Shown here: piece after piece, positions 21,736 to 32,759 of the stretch | How positions within the stretch are numbered: the stretch's first letter is position 1 | Layout: every line of letters starts with the position of its first letter | Source of the DNA: Meghimatium bilineatum | Lineage: Eukaryota; Mollusca; Gastropoda; Stylommatophora; Philomycidae | DNA length: 64,000 bases | Reading direction: 5' to 3' | Assembly: GCA_034231615.1 (NCBI GenBank) | Contig: CM067317.1 | Coordinates: 270,501 to 334,500 of the forward strand | Notes under the pieces: model-generated | Database searches by the model: none | Seen by the model: only the letters and a program-made list of their open reading frames with translations | What the model was told of the DNA's origin: nothing | Program-made: the position numbers and the translations under genes

Positions 21736-22700
21736 AACTTTACCAAGATCAAACGGCTGCAGTGAATTTAGAGGGCTATCTCTCATAGTGGTTTGAGGTA
21801 TGGAGTGGAGTAAGGCAGGGATATACACTTTTTATTTTTAAAATATAATGAGGAATGTGAGAGAAGACATACACAATGCTGACTATCATGCTTTAAACAT
21901 CAGTGGCTTTGAAATCCCTGAACTACGCTACGCAGACGACAAAGTGCTTCTTTCAAATGATATAAAGGGATTGAAACAACTAATCAAGAACACAAAGAAA
22001 TATAGCGAATCACAAAACTTATATATAAACACGCAAACAATAAAAATCATGTCAACAGATATAACAAAACAACAACCAAAAATCAGAATAGACAATACCG
22101 AGATAGAATGAGTGGATAAATTTGAATACTTAGGAGCAAACATCAACTGCGCAGGAGACTGCATGGCAGAAATAAGGAAAATATTGGCAATGGCATATTG
22201 TAAAATAACACAGTTGAAAAACATATGGAAAACAACAATATAGAAACAAAATTGTTATTGCTACAAACTTTTATTTTTCCGGTTGCAACATACAGCTGTG
22301 AAAGATGGACCCTAAGTAAGTCAGCGACAAAGAAGATGAACACCTTCGAGCTGAAATGCTATAGAAAGATACTTAGAATATCATGGAAGGAAAAAAAGAG
22401 AAACTCAGATATTATAAACACATTGAACATTACAGAGTGTTGGTTACTAAACACAATAACAAAAAGAAAACTACACCTGTTTGGTCATATAAAGAGACAC
22501 AACTGTTTAGAAATACAAATAATGGAGGGCAGAGTACCTGGGAAGAGGAGAAAGGGCAGACAAAATGTGATGATGGACTGATGACATTAAAGATAACATG
22601 AATACATCATTGGAAAATGCAAGCAGCATCACCCAAGACAGAAGGGGGTTCAGAGAGTTCATTGGGAAGACAACGTTCTGGAAGGAATACGTCACATGAC
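21736..22700 (+). mobile_element. LINE-D, RT core to 3' end
   Basis: Reads GVRQGYTL, IPELRYADDKVLLSNDIKGL (YADD intact), EYLGANINCAGD, YRKILRISWKEKKRNSDI and LFGHIKRHNCLEIQIMEGRV, then GKRRKGRQ, an RTE-BovB-like C-terminus. Frameshifts and stops separate at least four pieces. It interrupts the 36-bp array. Confidence 0.75.
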
Positions 22701-22775
22701 ACACCCTAGTAAGTTATCACTGTTTATTATACTACACCCTAGTAAGGTATCACTCCATATTATACAATACTCTTT
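22700..22775. repeat. About 36-bp tandem repeat, part 2
   Basis: Two units (accctagtaagttatcactg), continuing the array at 21590-21735 after the LINE-D insertion. Confidence 0.65.
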
Positions 22776-22779
22776 CATG

Positions 22780-22871
22780 GATTGCAGTTGAACTACAGAC
22801 ATCGAGCTAAATTATCAGTTTTGCATGCATCATCACTGTATTCTCTTACTATTATCATTTGCTCCTACGAC

Positions 22872-22927
<56 letters not shown>

Positions 22928-23225
22928 ACTATTTAATATTTTCTTCCTACTGTTTGGTTATATGTGCTCTGTGGTTTCCTCTTTTTCTAGTCTGTTCTTG
23001 CCGTATTTTCCTCTTCTCTCCCTCTCTCTCTCTCATCTGATCTCTCCTACCATATTCATGTGCTCTTCTCTTACACTATGATTGTTTGTTTGTAATATCC
23101 ATTGTCTGTTGCTTGTTTGTGTCCTTATGAAGACTTCTTTGTCGAAACGTCATCTGTCACTGTGTCTCGTTGTTAGGGTGTTTTATACTTAGTATGGTAA
23201 CACTTATACCTTTTTCCATTCATTT
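22780..23225 (+). mobile_element. PLE 3' tail with (TC)n and a hammerhead-like motif
   Basis: Contains a (tc)n run (22876-22925), a second ct-rich stretch, and at 23124-23150 cttatga-agac-ttcttt-gtc-gaaacgt, close to the 3' motif of the PLEs at 27.4 and 37.65 kb. No protein part remains. Confidence 0.5.
22876..22925. repeat. (TC)n microsatellite
   Basis: About 48 bases of uninterrupted tc dinucleotides inside the PLE tail. Confidence 0.9.
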
Positions 23226-23329
23226 TGATTTTTGCCTTGTGTTACCCCAGCCATATATTTCCTGTTGAGGGTTGCTACTTGATACTGGAACTTCTATCCC
23301 TTTATTATACAATACCCTAGTTTGCTGGT

Positions 23330-23640
23330 CTCCCTTTGTATGTTTTCTTACTCTGCATACACTTTGTAGTTTATTTATCATGTGAGTTTTAAATAACTCT
23401 CATTCAACCTTTATATCATCGCTTTTGCTTGGTAGGGTAGTGATGGTTTTGGCCATTTCTTCATATAGCATATATCTTATGTGTTCATTGTCTAGCTTTA
23501 TAAAGTTCAGTTGTGGTTCTTGTTTTTGTTTTTTGTTTGTTGGTGGACTTTCTTTTTGTTTCCATTTTTTTTAGCTATTACAACCGCACGGTGATCAGTA
23601 TCTATGTTTATATTTGGTATAATCCTTGCGTCTGTGTCAA
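23330..23640 (-). mobile_element. LINE-C endonuclease-end fragment, inverted
   Basis: The minus strand reads DADARIIPNINIDTDHRAVV and later IRYMLYEEMAKTITTLPSK. DH-R-xVV is the last catalytic motif of an APE endonuclease. It abuts the + part of LINE-C at 23641, head to head, as expected of a 5' inversion. Confidence 0.5.
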
Positions 23641-25329
23641 ACTTAAAAACATAGAACATAGAAAAATTCAAGATCCACAGATAGACACATCAGTACTAAA
23701 GCAACCGGACATACAACAAAATACATTGTAGATGTAAGAAATAGATATGAATATCTAATGACAGAATGAATGGAACAATACAGAAGGGAACATCAAGAGA
23801 AGAGAAAATGGACAATAAATAGGACTGCCTAAGAAAAAGTATTCAAACATCAAATGAAAATTTACCAATAAGAAAAGTCAAGAACAAACAAACATGGATG
23901 ACAGAAACAAAAATGACTAGAATCAAAATGCAGTGAAATAGAGGACATGTCAATACAATAGAAGGCAAAAGTAATGCATAAAGACATAAGGTAGATCACA
24001 AATAAGAAAAATCCTATAAATGGGGGTGGCTGCCTTAAAGATAACAACAGAAAAATTATATTTGATATAATAGAAGTACTTACAAGATGGGCAGATTATG
24101 TGACAACTTTTTGACGACCAATGGAACAAAAAAAAACTACAATACACAACAATGATGGACCAGCAATACTGAAAACAGCAGTAGAAAATGCAATAAAATG
24201 TGGAAAATCTGCAGGCCCCGACAACATAACAGCAGACATAATAAAAATTCTAAATGAATTTGGTGTGGATATTATCATAGTACTTTGCAATGACATATAT
24301 GAAAAAGGTCACATACCTAAAGACCTAACATCATCAATATTCATACCATTATCAGTATTCATACCATTACCTAAGAAGCCCAGGGCTGTGGACTGTACAG
24401 AATATAGAACAATAAGTCTAATGAGTCATCTAACTAAAATACTTCTCAAGATAATACATGAAAGAATTAAGAACAAGATATACACGGAGGTCAGTGAAGA
24501 ACAATTCGATTTTAGGAAAAACAAAGGAACCAGAGAAGCTATACATAGTATCCAACTAGTGGTAGATAAATGTATAGAAGTCTAAAAAAGTATCTATATT
24601 TGCTTCATAGACTACAGCAAGGCCTTTGAAAGTCCATGAAAAATTAATAAAATGTCTTCCAGAAAGAAGCATATATGGAAAAGACATCAGACTGATTAGA
24701 ATTATATATTGGAAACAGACTGCAGCAATAAGGTGTAAAAACAGCTACACACCATACATAGAAATAAGAAGAGAGGTAAGACAAAGATGCATTTTATCAT
24801 CAAGCCTATTTAATATCTACACAGAGAATATCTTTAAACATACAGAAGAAATGCCAGGACTTAAGATCAATGGGAAAATAATAAACAACCTGAGATATGC
24901 AGACAAACCTCTTCTTTTAGCAGAAAGTGAACATGAACTACAAAAACTAATAGATCAAGTCAATAAATCAAGTAAAGAATATGGACTGGATATAGATACA
25001 CAAAAAACAAAAACCATTATAATCAGAAAAGTCAGAGACAAATAAGCGTTAAACATACATGGAGAGAAACTACAACAAGTAGAAAATTATCAATATCTTG
25101 GACACATAGTCACAAATGATGACAGATATGAAACAGAAGTTAAAAGGAAAATATGAATGGCTAAAAGTACCTTCAATGACATGAGGAAAATAGTAATATC
25201 TAAACAAATTACAAACAAGTTAAATATTAGAATTATAACATGCTACATCAATTATATTTTAATGTATGGCTCAGAAACATGGACACTAAACAATTAGAAG
25301 AAAATAATTGATGCCTTTGAGATGTGGGC
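23641..25329 (+). mobile_element. LINE-C body: linker and reverse transcriptase
   Basis: Frames at 24121-24585 and 24626-25045 read AVENAIKCGKSAGPDNITAD, FIPLPKKPRAVDCTEYRTIS, YSKAFES, VRQRCILSSSLFNIY and LRYADKPLLL (the catalytic YADD changed to YADK). RTE-like. Several stops; inactive. A LINE-B fragment interrupts it at 25330. Confidence 0.75.
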
Positions 25330-25834
25330 CTGAGATAGGGCAAATGACACCAATCTTCAGAAGCAAAAATGTAGATTTAAACACCAAAATAACACTGTTA
25401 AAAACCATTATCATGCCAATACTGTGCTACCATTTGCAAAAAATGCACAACTAGAGCACAAGACAAATGTAAACTTGTGACAGCTGAAATGGCATGCTTA
25501 CACAGAATCCTAAGAATATCACTAAGAGAAGGGGTGAGGAATGAGGACATCCGACAAGAAAACTGGCACAACCCCAATCATAGAATACATCAAGAGACAA
25601 CAGATCAAATGGTTTGCACACATCAACAGACTAACATCAGACAGCATATCACAGCAAGCTATGCTACACAGACACAGCGAAGGCAATCCTAGAGGCCAAC
25701 CCTGAAAACAATGGACCACTGAAATAACAGAGGTGACAAATTCCACAATGTACTCAGCACACAAGAGGGCTGTCTCCAGAAAACTCTTCTACCCCTGACT
25801 CCTAAAGGCAACAAAGGGTTTCAGCGAATAAATA
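25330..25834 (+). mobile_element. LINE-B 3' fragment nested in LINE-C, with 11-bp TSD
   Basis: Reads EIGQMTPIFRSKNVDLNTK and ends in the LINE-B tail (caacaaagggtttcagcgaa). It is flanked by gagatgtgggc (25319-25329) and gagatgcgggc (25835-25845), an 11-bp duplication with one mismatch. The LINE-C frame resumes after it. Confidence 0.75.
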
Positions 25835-25845
25835 GAGATGCGGGC

Positions 25846-26188
25846 ATATAGAAGAAAAGGGAGAACATCATGGAAAGAGAAGAAAACAAACAAAGAGGTT
25901 CTAAAAACACTTACTATGAAGAAATAATTATTAAGAGAAATAATTATTAGGCAAATAAAATATTTTGGACACATTAAAGGACATGACACCTTATTGAGGA
26001 CCTTACTTGAGGGTAAAAAAGGGAAGCGAGCAAGAGGTAGGCAGAGATACAAGTTGGAGAGTAACATCACAGGATAGACAGGTTACAGACTAACAGAGTG
26101 CACCACCAAAACAAGAGACGGAATGTCGGAGGTCTGTTGCAGCCAACCTTCGTTACGGAGTTGACACTTGTTGATGATGACGCGTCTG
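25846..26188 (+). mobile_element. LINE-C 3' end after the nested insertion
   Basis: Reads YRRKGRTSWKEKKTNKEVLK, IIRQIKYFGHIKGHDTLLRT and GKRARGRQRYKLES, then a 3' UTR shared with the minus copy at 19.04-19.2 kb, ending in tgttgatgatga. Confidence 0.7.
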
Positions 26189-26189
26189 T

Positions 26190-26335
26190 GATGTTTATCT
26201 TCTGCCTATGTCTTACCAGTATGTAGTCAATCTGGGACATTATTGATAGATTGTCCCATTTGTACCAAGTTGTTATGTGGCTCCACCTGTATTCGAACCA
26301 TATATTCGTACCCCCATATATATATATATAATATA
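26190..26335 (-). mobile_element. LINE endonuclease fragment
   Basis: The minus strand reads FEYRWSHITTWYKWDN and MSQIDYILVRHRQK. (S)QIDYIL is the APE endonuclease motif of RTE/L2-type LINEs. Too short to classify. Confidence 0.5.
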
Positions 26336-26379
26336 ACATATATAGTATATACTATATATGTCTATATAACTATATACAT

Positions 26380-26425
26380 GAATATTTTAGTATGGAGAAA
26401 CAGTCTATATAACTGTATCAATAAA
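26380..26425. repeat. Copy of the intron sequence flanking the exon 9 donor
   Basis: gaatattttagtatggagaa followed by aca and tatataact is repeated at 28278-28325, directly below exon 9. The two copies bracket a LINE-A/PLE block of about 1.85 kb. Confidence 0.55.
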
Positions 26426-26459
26426 ATATAATAATGCTGTATTCATTCATTCATTTTCC

Positions 26460-27304
26460 TTTTGCGCTGAAGTTAGCACATAGGGCAGAGGTCAATCTCT
26501 CCAATTCTGTCTGTTCAAAGCTATTCTGTGCAGTTCTTGAATAGTATGAATATTGGTTGTTTTACTTTCTCTAAGTATTGTTCTTCTGAGTGTTTCTTTT
26601 GGTCTACCCCTTGCTCTTTTGCCTGTAGGTATTCATTCAAGAGATTGGTGGTGTATTCTGTTGGTGTCTGCATGTAGGACATGCCCGATGTAGGACCAAC
26701 GGCGTTTTCTGATAACATCTGTGATGAAATTTTGATGTGTCTCTTCTCTGATTTTATCATTCGATTTGAATTCACTCCAATGGGTGTTAGTTATCCTACG
26801 AAGACATTTGTTCTCGAAACTCAGTAATTTATTTTCTGAAGATAAAGAGTTTTTCAAGCTCTCACATCCATATGATAGCACCGGAATAACGCAGGAATTA
26901 AATAAGCGCATTTTCATGCGTGTGCTGATTGACTTTGACTTCCAGATATTAGACAGTCTGTTAAATGCACTTGATGCTAGTGCAATGCGAGTTGTAATTT
27001 CTGGCATGACATCACCATCGAGTGTTAATTTGTTTCCTAGATAGGAGAATTTCAGTACTTTTTCAAGTTGTTGTCCAATTAAAGTAATTTCGTTAGGTGA
27101 ATTGGTGAAGTCCATAATTTTTGTTTTTGCTGAATTGATTTGGAGACCTATTTGTCCTGCAATGAGTTTTAATCTATCAGTTTTTGTTTGTGCATCTTGA
27201 TGGTTTTCACTCAATAGTGCAAGATCATTGGAAAAAATGCTGTATAACTTTATGAAAATAATACTTATGTAGGCAATAGGTAATGAAGTCTTACTGAATG
27301 ACAA
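26460..27304 (-). mobile_element. LINE-A fragment, RT palm to C-terminus
   Basis: A 223-codon minus frame (27304-26633) reads FSNDLALLSENHQDAQTKTD, then CVIPVLSYGCES, SFENKCLRRITNTHWSEFKS and RRWSYIGHVLHADTN. YADD is changed to SNDL, so the copy is inactive, but the frame is largely open. Confidence 0.72.
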
Positions 27305-27329
27305 CTAACACACTATCACTGTCGGATGC

Positions 27330-28262
27330 TCACATGAAATAATAATACACACAACACTATATAGGATATGATCATACAAATAACAATACACAGGATACAA
27401 TCGACGTTTCAACCAAAAAGGCCTTTATCAAGATAAGCACATAAACATCAAAAGACAACAAGTAGAAATGACAATGACACACACAAGTCTCTGAGTGAAA
27501 TGTGGATGTGAGATGCCGGAAGGAAAGGAACAGAAGTGCATAATAAATATATGTGGAAACGAAACGAACAAAAGGATGGCGTAAATGATGAAACAAAAGG
27601 AAATAAACACAAAGATCACACCAAACGAGAACTAGACAAAAGAGTTGTCAGAATTGAGTCCAAATGGCTTGAGGGTACCCAACTCAAAGATAAGATGATT
27701 TTCTAGAGCATACCTAGATCTATCATAGGTGGTGCAGGATCTGATGGCAGTGACCTGAATATCAAGAACACCACAGTGGCCATCGAAGTTGAAGTGTAGG
27801 ATATTATCACAGATCTTTGCAATGACATATATGAAACAGACCACAGGTAAGACCTAACATCATCAATATTCATACCTTTATCTAGAATCACAGGGCTTCT
27901 AAGCCCAGTGTGTGGCAACCGGAGGAGGGGTACTGTGCTTGATGGAATGAAGATGGTTGCTCAATCTTAAGCCAGTTTCACAGATATATTGCTTGCTGCA
28001 GCATTTACATATAATAACATAAATGACATTACGAGATTCACATGTAAAGGCCTCAATGGTGAAAGGTGCCTTGGGAAATGAAATGGAGCACATCTGAACC
28101 ACATAAGGATATGTGTGGCAATGACTGTATGAGCAACGAACAGTACTGAAATGATCAGGAACAGAAGACCTAAGGTGACTGTGGACCAAGATGTCCTTAA
28201 GATCTTTGTCTTGCCTATAGGCAACCAGAGGCAAGTCCTAGAAAACGGAACTGCTGTTATGA
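27330..28262 (-). mobile_element. PLE 3' part (zinc finger, GIY-YIG, 3' tail)
   Basis: The minus strand reads PLVAYRQDKDLKDILVHSHL, VIYVIICKCCSKQYICETGL (the YIG of GIY-YIG changed to YIC), HFNFDGHCGVLDIQVTAI and ENHLIFELGTLKPFGLN, the usual PLE ending. About 75 bases of LINE-C interrupt it at 27812-27888. The 3' tail holds gataaaggc-ctttttggtt-gaaacg. Inactive. Confidence 0.78.
27812..27888 (+). mobile_element. Short LINE-C piece inside the PLE
   Basis: tttgcaatgacatatatgaa to catcaatattcatacctt matches LINE-C at 24285-24350 on the + strand, splitting the PLE frame. Confidence 0.6.
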
Positions 28263-28334
28263 TCAGACTGGAGAAGGGAATATTTTAGTATGGAGAAACA
28301 AACAATATATATAACTATACCAATGAATACTTAC

Positions 28335-28407
28335 AAGGAAAAGAAAAGCAACCTGCTTTTTCAATGGCCCTTGCAAATGAATCGGACTTGTCCTTTTTTC
28401 TGACACG
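28335..28407 (-). CDS. Exon 9: C-terminus of GG domain 1 (last cysteine)
   Basis: 73 nt, acceptor tcattttcag, donor gtaagt, phase 0 to 1. It encodes RVRKKDKSDSFARAIEKAGC and FSFP. The EKAGC motif corresponds to the fourth conserved cysteine (E-x-GC) at the end of FAM3-type domains. It follows the longest intron (11.7 kb). Part of the intron just below the donor is duplicated at 26380-26425. Confidence 0.82.
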
Positions 28408-28744
28408 CTGAAAATGATGCCTCAGTGAAAAATATGATGGTTTTAGATTGTGGTAGATAATTCAATAATGAGTGTATACTTACAAACACCAGTAATCATA
28501 TGTTACAAGAAACATTTTAGTAATCAGTAAATTAATCTTGTGAGTCACGTCCATAATCAACGTGCATCATAGATAATATTTCTTACAGAACAACAATATC
28601 ATTGTCTTCTGAAAAAACAGAAAGCTAACAACTACAAGTAATAAGTAAATACAAATAAAAAGAAATAATGTTCATGTGTTTCATAACCCAAAAGGTGAGT
28701 AAAGAATATCATAGTTATCTGCCATACATGTTGTAAGAATAGCA
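28408..28744. other. Intron sequence, no feature seen
   Basis: AT-rich sequence upstream of exon 9 in gene direction. No array or reading frame recognised. Confidence 0.4.
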
Positions 28745-28830
28745 CAGTTACCTGCCATGCATGCTGTTTAAGAGGCAACTAAGGAAGTTTTGGGGTGGAA
28801 AATTGGTTGTCTCCATTCCAAATTGAATTC
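28745..28830 (+). mobile_element. LINE-A 3' UTR fragment, + orientation
   Basis: cctgccatgcatgctgttta to gaaaattggttgtctccatt matches 51870-51935. With the minus tail at 28.95-29.23 kb it forms an inverted pair of LINE-A tails. Confidence 0.5.
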
Positions 28831-28949
28831 CATTCCATTCATTCCCTAGAGGATGGTATTTGATTTGCATATTTGTTGTGCTTTTTATTGTTTCTTGATA
28901 AAGTCCATGTGACCGTAAAAAAGTAAATGGCAATTGTTGGTATAATTTA

Positions 28950-29235
28950 TCTTCTTCTTCTGTGTTCGTTCTTAAACTCCTGCAGATTAGCAGGATGCAG
29001 TCCAGAGAACGGAATGCGTTGTGTCATGGTTTACAGCAATGCGATATCTGTTCCTTTCGGCCTGACACATCCAGTTTTAGCATGGTTTTGGGTTATGTTG
29101 ACCCTATATGGGAATGGACAGCCAATTCCATACCATAACCTCCTTAGTTGCCTCTTACGACATGCAAGGAAGATAAACAGGGTTGCTATTCTTTACTCCC
29201 CTCTCGGGCCCGGCAACACACGGGAGAGGTATAAT
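28950..29235 (-). mobile_element. LINE-A 3' UTR, nearly full, minus orientation
   Basis: Starts at a ttcttcttct run (the aag tail reversed) and runs to gggcccggcaacacacggg, matching the whole LINE-A 3' UTR at 51.81-52.09 kb with few changes. It stops right at the end of the LINE-A ORF, so only the tail was copied. Confidence 0.7.
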
Positions 29236-29399
29236 TTATAATTATTAATATCTGAACTATATTTTAAATAGTGAGATCTGTATTAATATGTTGTACATAG
29301 GTTAATCATAAAAATTGATTATCTTATTCTTGAACGTATTATCTTGAAGGCCTATTTAAATAGTTCTGAAAAATGACACGGTCGATTCAACATTTCTTG

Positions 29400-30590
29400 T
29401 GTTTAATCAATAGTTGGACTTAATAATGCCAAGTCAACAGCAAAATCAAGATCACTAGTTTCATCATATGTACCAAAGTGTTGATTTTGGACATAGTTTT
29501 TCACCTCGCAATCTATAACTATGTTAAAAAGCTATGGTAACACAATGCAGCCTTGTTTATATGTAAAATCATGTAGCTTTATTCTCGTTTGTTTGAAAAC
29601 TTAAATTCCAGTTGTCAAATAAAGCCTTGATTACATTTGAATATCTAGTTGAGCAGCCATATTTCGCAAGAATTTTCCAGAGTGCCGGAGGTGCAGACTA
29701 TCAAATGCCTTTTGAAAATCAATAATGTTCATAACAAGTGAGGATTGCATTTCCACAGATTCTTCTGACAATTATTCTAAGGGTGAGTTCAGCAGCTCAC
29801 CACTAATCTCATCATCCCCAGTAGCTTTGACATTTTTAAAATGTTCTAACTTATGTGTGATTGAATCAAGTGTAAATTAAATGCATGATACTGAAATAAA
29901 TGATATGTTTGATTCAATATCAAAGTCTGGGTTAATGTTGGTGGTGGTCTATTCATCACCTCTGTAATATGTTCGGCATTTGTTCTTTTTCTGTAATAAC
30001 CTGTAACAAGAAGATTCCATGATAGGTGTATTTGCAATGGATGGTCTATTGAATAACTGTCTTGTGATCTGATATAAGCATCTACTGTTTCCTACTTTTG
30101 CCGCAATTTCAGCTTCTGTGGCTAATTCATCAATAAACTGTGTTTTGTCTCTACGAGCACTTGATTTCACATCTTTATTTAATAATGTGGGTCTTCTTGC
30201 AACTTTTGTCTCTATGAGCACTTGATCTATCTATATCTATACGCTGTGTCCCTTGTTTGCCTTGTGGCATCAGGGGTGGAAGAATTCTCTGGAGATGGGC
30301 CTTCTTGTGCGCTGTTTGTAAGCTTGTTCCTGTGGCTTCTTTGATTTCTACGATCCATCTTTTCTACTGCATTTGATTACATATCTTTATTTAATAATGT
30401 GGGCCCTCTTGCAAGATTTGTTTGTAGCAGATGTTTTTACTGCAAGCAGATTTAATTTTACTGTTTTCCATTGTTTAATTTTGTCCCAGATGTCATTACT
30501 TATCCACTTTTTCTTTCTCCTTTGTGAAATCCTTCTGAATTGTTTCCATTTGCTGATGACTGAAATGATATCTTTTGTTTACTTTGTATA
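29400..30590 (-). mobile_element. LINE-A-like fragment: linker and RT start, decayed
   Basis: The minus strand reads WISNDIWDKIKQWKTVKL, DVKSSARRDKTQFIDELATE, RCLYQITRQLFNRPSIANT and LWKILAKYGCS, i.e. the pre-RT linker and the first RT motifs of an APE LINE. It is split by a LINE-B piece at 30237-30364. Confidence 0.55.
30237..30364 (-). mobile_element. LINE-B 3' tail nested in a LINE-A-like element
   Basis: tctatacgctgtgtccctt to tttgatttctacgatccatc matches the reversed LINE-B end (39.9-40.0 kb). The LINE sequence tttatttaataatgtgggyc lies on both sides (about 30175 and 30390), a duplication of roughly 35-55 bp, longer than a usual TSD. Confidence 0.5.
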
Positions 30591-30776
30591 AAGCTTCTAA
30601 ATGATTATGTATTATGACATTATGTATTATGACATTATATTCTGAGGGCTGAGGAAGCCAACATCAAGCAGAGTACCAGGGCTCGGTACACCCAGCCACC
30701 AGGAAGCAGGATACCAGGGCTGATATTCTCTGAGCAAGTGCAGTAGGCAATGCTAGTAAGGCTGTCTCTAGTAAAC

Positions 30777-30912
30777 AACTGACTAGGCAGCTGAGCACAT
30801 GTGAAACTGTGTGCTATGTCAACCACTGACTAGGCAGATCAGCACATGTGAAACTGTGTGCTATGTCAACCACTGACTAGGCAGATGAGCACATGTGAAA
30901 CTGTGTGCTATG
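30777..30912. repeat. 47-bp tandem repeat, 3 units
   Basis: Three copies of actgactaggcagatcagca followed by catgtgaaactgtgtgctat, the last two nearly identical. Confidence 0.8.
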
Positions 30913-31084
30913 ATGTTAGTTCATAGCTCATATTACCATTACCTTAATGGTAATTAGTATAATTACATTATATTCTGCTGGTAAGTCACATGTCAGTAGT
31001 CAATGTTCATGTTTTAATTTGGCTGGTATATCTTAGCAACAAACTGCATTAAAATTGTATTTCTCAGGACTAATATCAGATCAC

Positions 31085-32755
31085 AATAAATTGCACTCAA
31101 GGACAACACAAAACAGACCTACATCCAAGATTGAGAATGCCTCAGATTAAAAAGAGACACAAAACAGACCTACATCTTAGGTTGAAAGAGCATGTCTGAG
31201 ATTGAAAGAATATGCCTCAGATTGAAAAAGTGTGTCTCAGATTGAAAGACTGTGCCTCAGATTGAAAGACTGTGCCTCAGATTGAAAGACTGTGCCTCAG
31301 ATTGAAAGAATATGCCTCAGATTGAAAAAGTGTGTCTCAGATTCAAAGACTGTGCCTCAGATTGAAAGACTGTGCCTCAGATTGAAAGACTGTGCCTCAG
31401 ATTGAAAGAGTGTGCCTCAGATTGAAAGAGTGTGCCTCAGATTGAAAGAGTGTGCCTCAGATTGAAAGACTGTGCCTCAGATTGAAAGAGTGTGCCTCAG
31501 ATTGAAAAAGTGTGCCTCAGATTGAAAGAGTGTGCCTCAGATTGAAAGAGTGTGCCTCAGATTGAAAGACTGTGCCTCAGATTGAAAGACTGTGCCTCAG
31601 ATTGAAAGAGCGTGCCTCAGATTGAAAGAGCGTGCCTCAGATTGAAAGAGTGTGCCTCAGATTGAAAGAGTGTGCCTCAGATTGAAAAAGTGTGCCTCAG
31701 ATTGAAAGAGTGTGCCTCAGATTGAAAGAGTGTGCCTCAGATTGAAAGAGTGTGCCTCAGATTGAAAGACTGTGCCTCGGATTGAAAGAGTGTGCCTCGG
31801 ATTGAAAGAGTGTGCCTCAGATTGAAAGAGTGTGCCTCAGATTGAAAGAGTGTGCCTCAGATTGAAAGAGTGTGCCTCAGATTGAAAGAGTGTGCCTCAG
31901 ATTGAAAGAGCGTGCCTCAGATTGAAAGAGTGTGCCTCAGATTGAAAGACTGTGCCTCAGATTGAAAGAATATGCCTCGGATTGAAAGAGTGTGCCTCAG
32001 ATTGAAAGAGTATGCCTCAGATTGAAAGAGTGTGCCTCAGATTGAAAGACTGTGCCTCAGATTGAAAGAGTGTGCCTCAGATTGAAAGAGTGTGCCTCAG
32101 ATTGAAAGAGTGTGCCTCAGATTGAAAGACTGTGCCTCAGATTGAAAGAGTGTGCCTCAGATTGAAAAAGTGTGCCTCAGATTGAAAGAGTGTGCCTCAG
32201 ATTGAAAGAGTGTGCCTCAGATTGAAAGACTGTGCCTCAGATTGAAAGACTGTGCCTCAGATTGAAAGAGCGTGCCTCAGATTGAAAGAGCGTGCCTCAG
32301 ATTGAAAGAGTGTGCCTCAGATTGAAAGAGTGTGCCTCAGATTGAAAAAGTGTGCCTCAGATTGAAAGAGTGTGCCTCAGATTGAAAGAGTGTGCCTCAG
32401 ATTGAAAGAGTGTGCCTCAGATTGAAAGAGTGTGCCTCAGATTGAAAGACTGTGCCTCGGATTGAAAGAGTGTGCCTCGGATTGAAAGAGTGTGCCTCAG
32501 ATTGAAAGAGTGTGCCTCAGATTGAAAGAGTGTGCCTCAGATTGAAAGAGTGTGCCTCAGATTGAAAGAGTGTGCCTCAGATTGAAAGAGCGTGCCTCAG
32601 ATTGAAAGAGTGTGCCTCAGATTGAAAGACTGTGCCTCAGATTGAAAGAATATGCCTCGGATTGAAAGAGTGTGCCTCAGATTGAAAGAGTATGCCTCAG
32701 ATTGAAAGAGTGTGCCTCAGATTGAAAGAGTGTGCCTCAGATTGAAAGAGACACA
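31085..32755. repeat. 20-bp minisatellite, about 80 units, with a 680-bp internal duplication
   Basis: Consensus attgaaagagtgtgcctcag. Marker variants (tgtgcctcgg at 31771 and 32451; tatgcctcgg at 31971 and 32651) recur exactly 680 bases (34 units) apart, so half the array is a recent copy of the other half. The unit at 31085-31190 adds gacacaaaacagac, which also closes the array at 32750. Confidence 0.92.
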
Positions 32756-32759
32756 AAAC

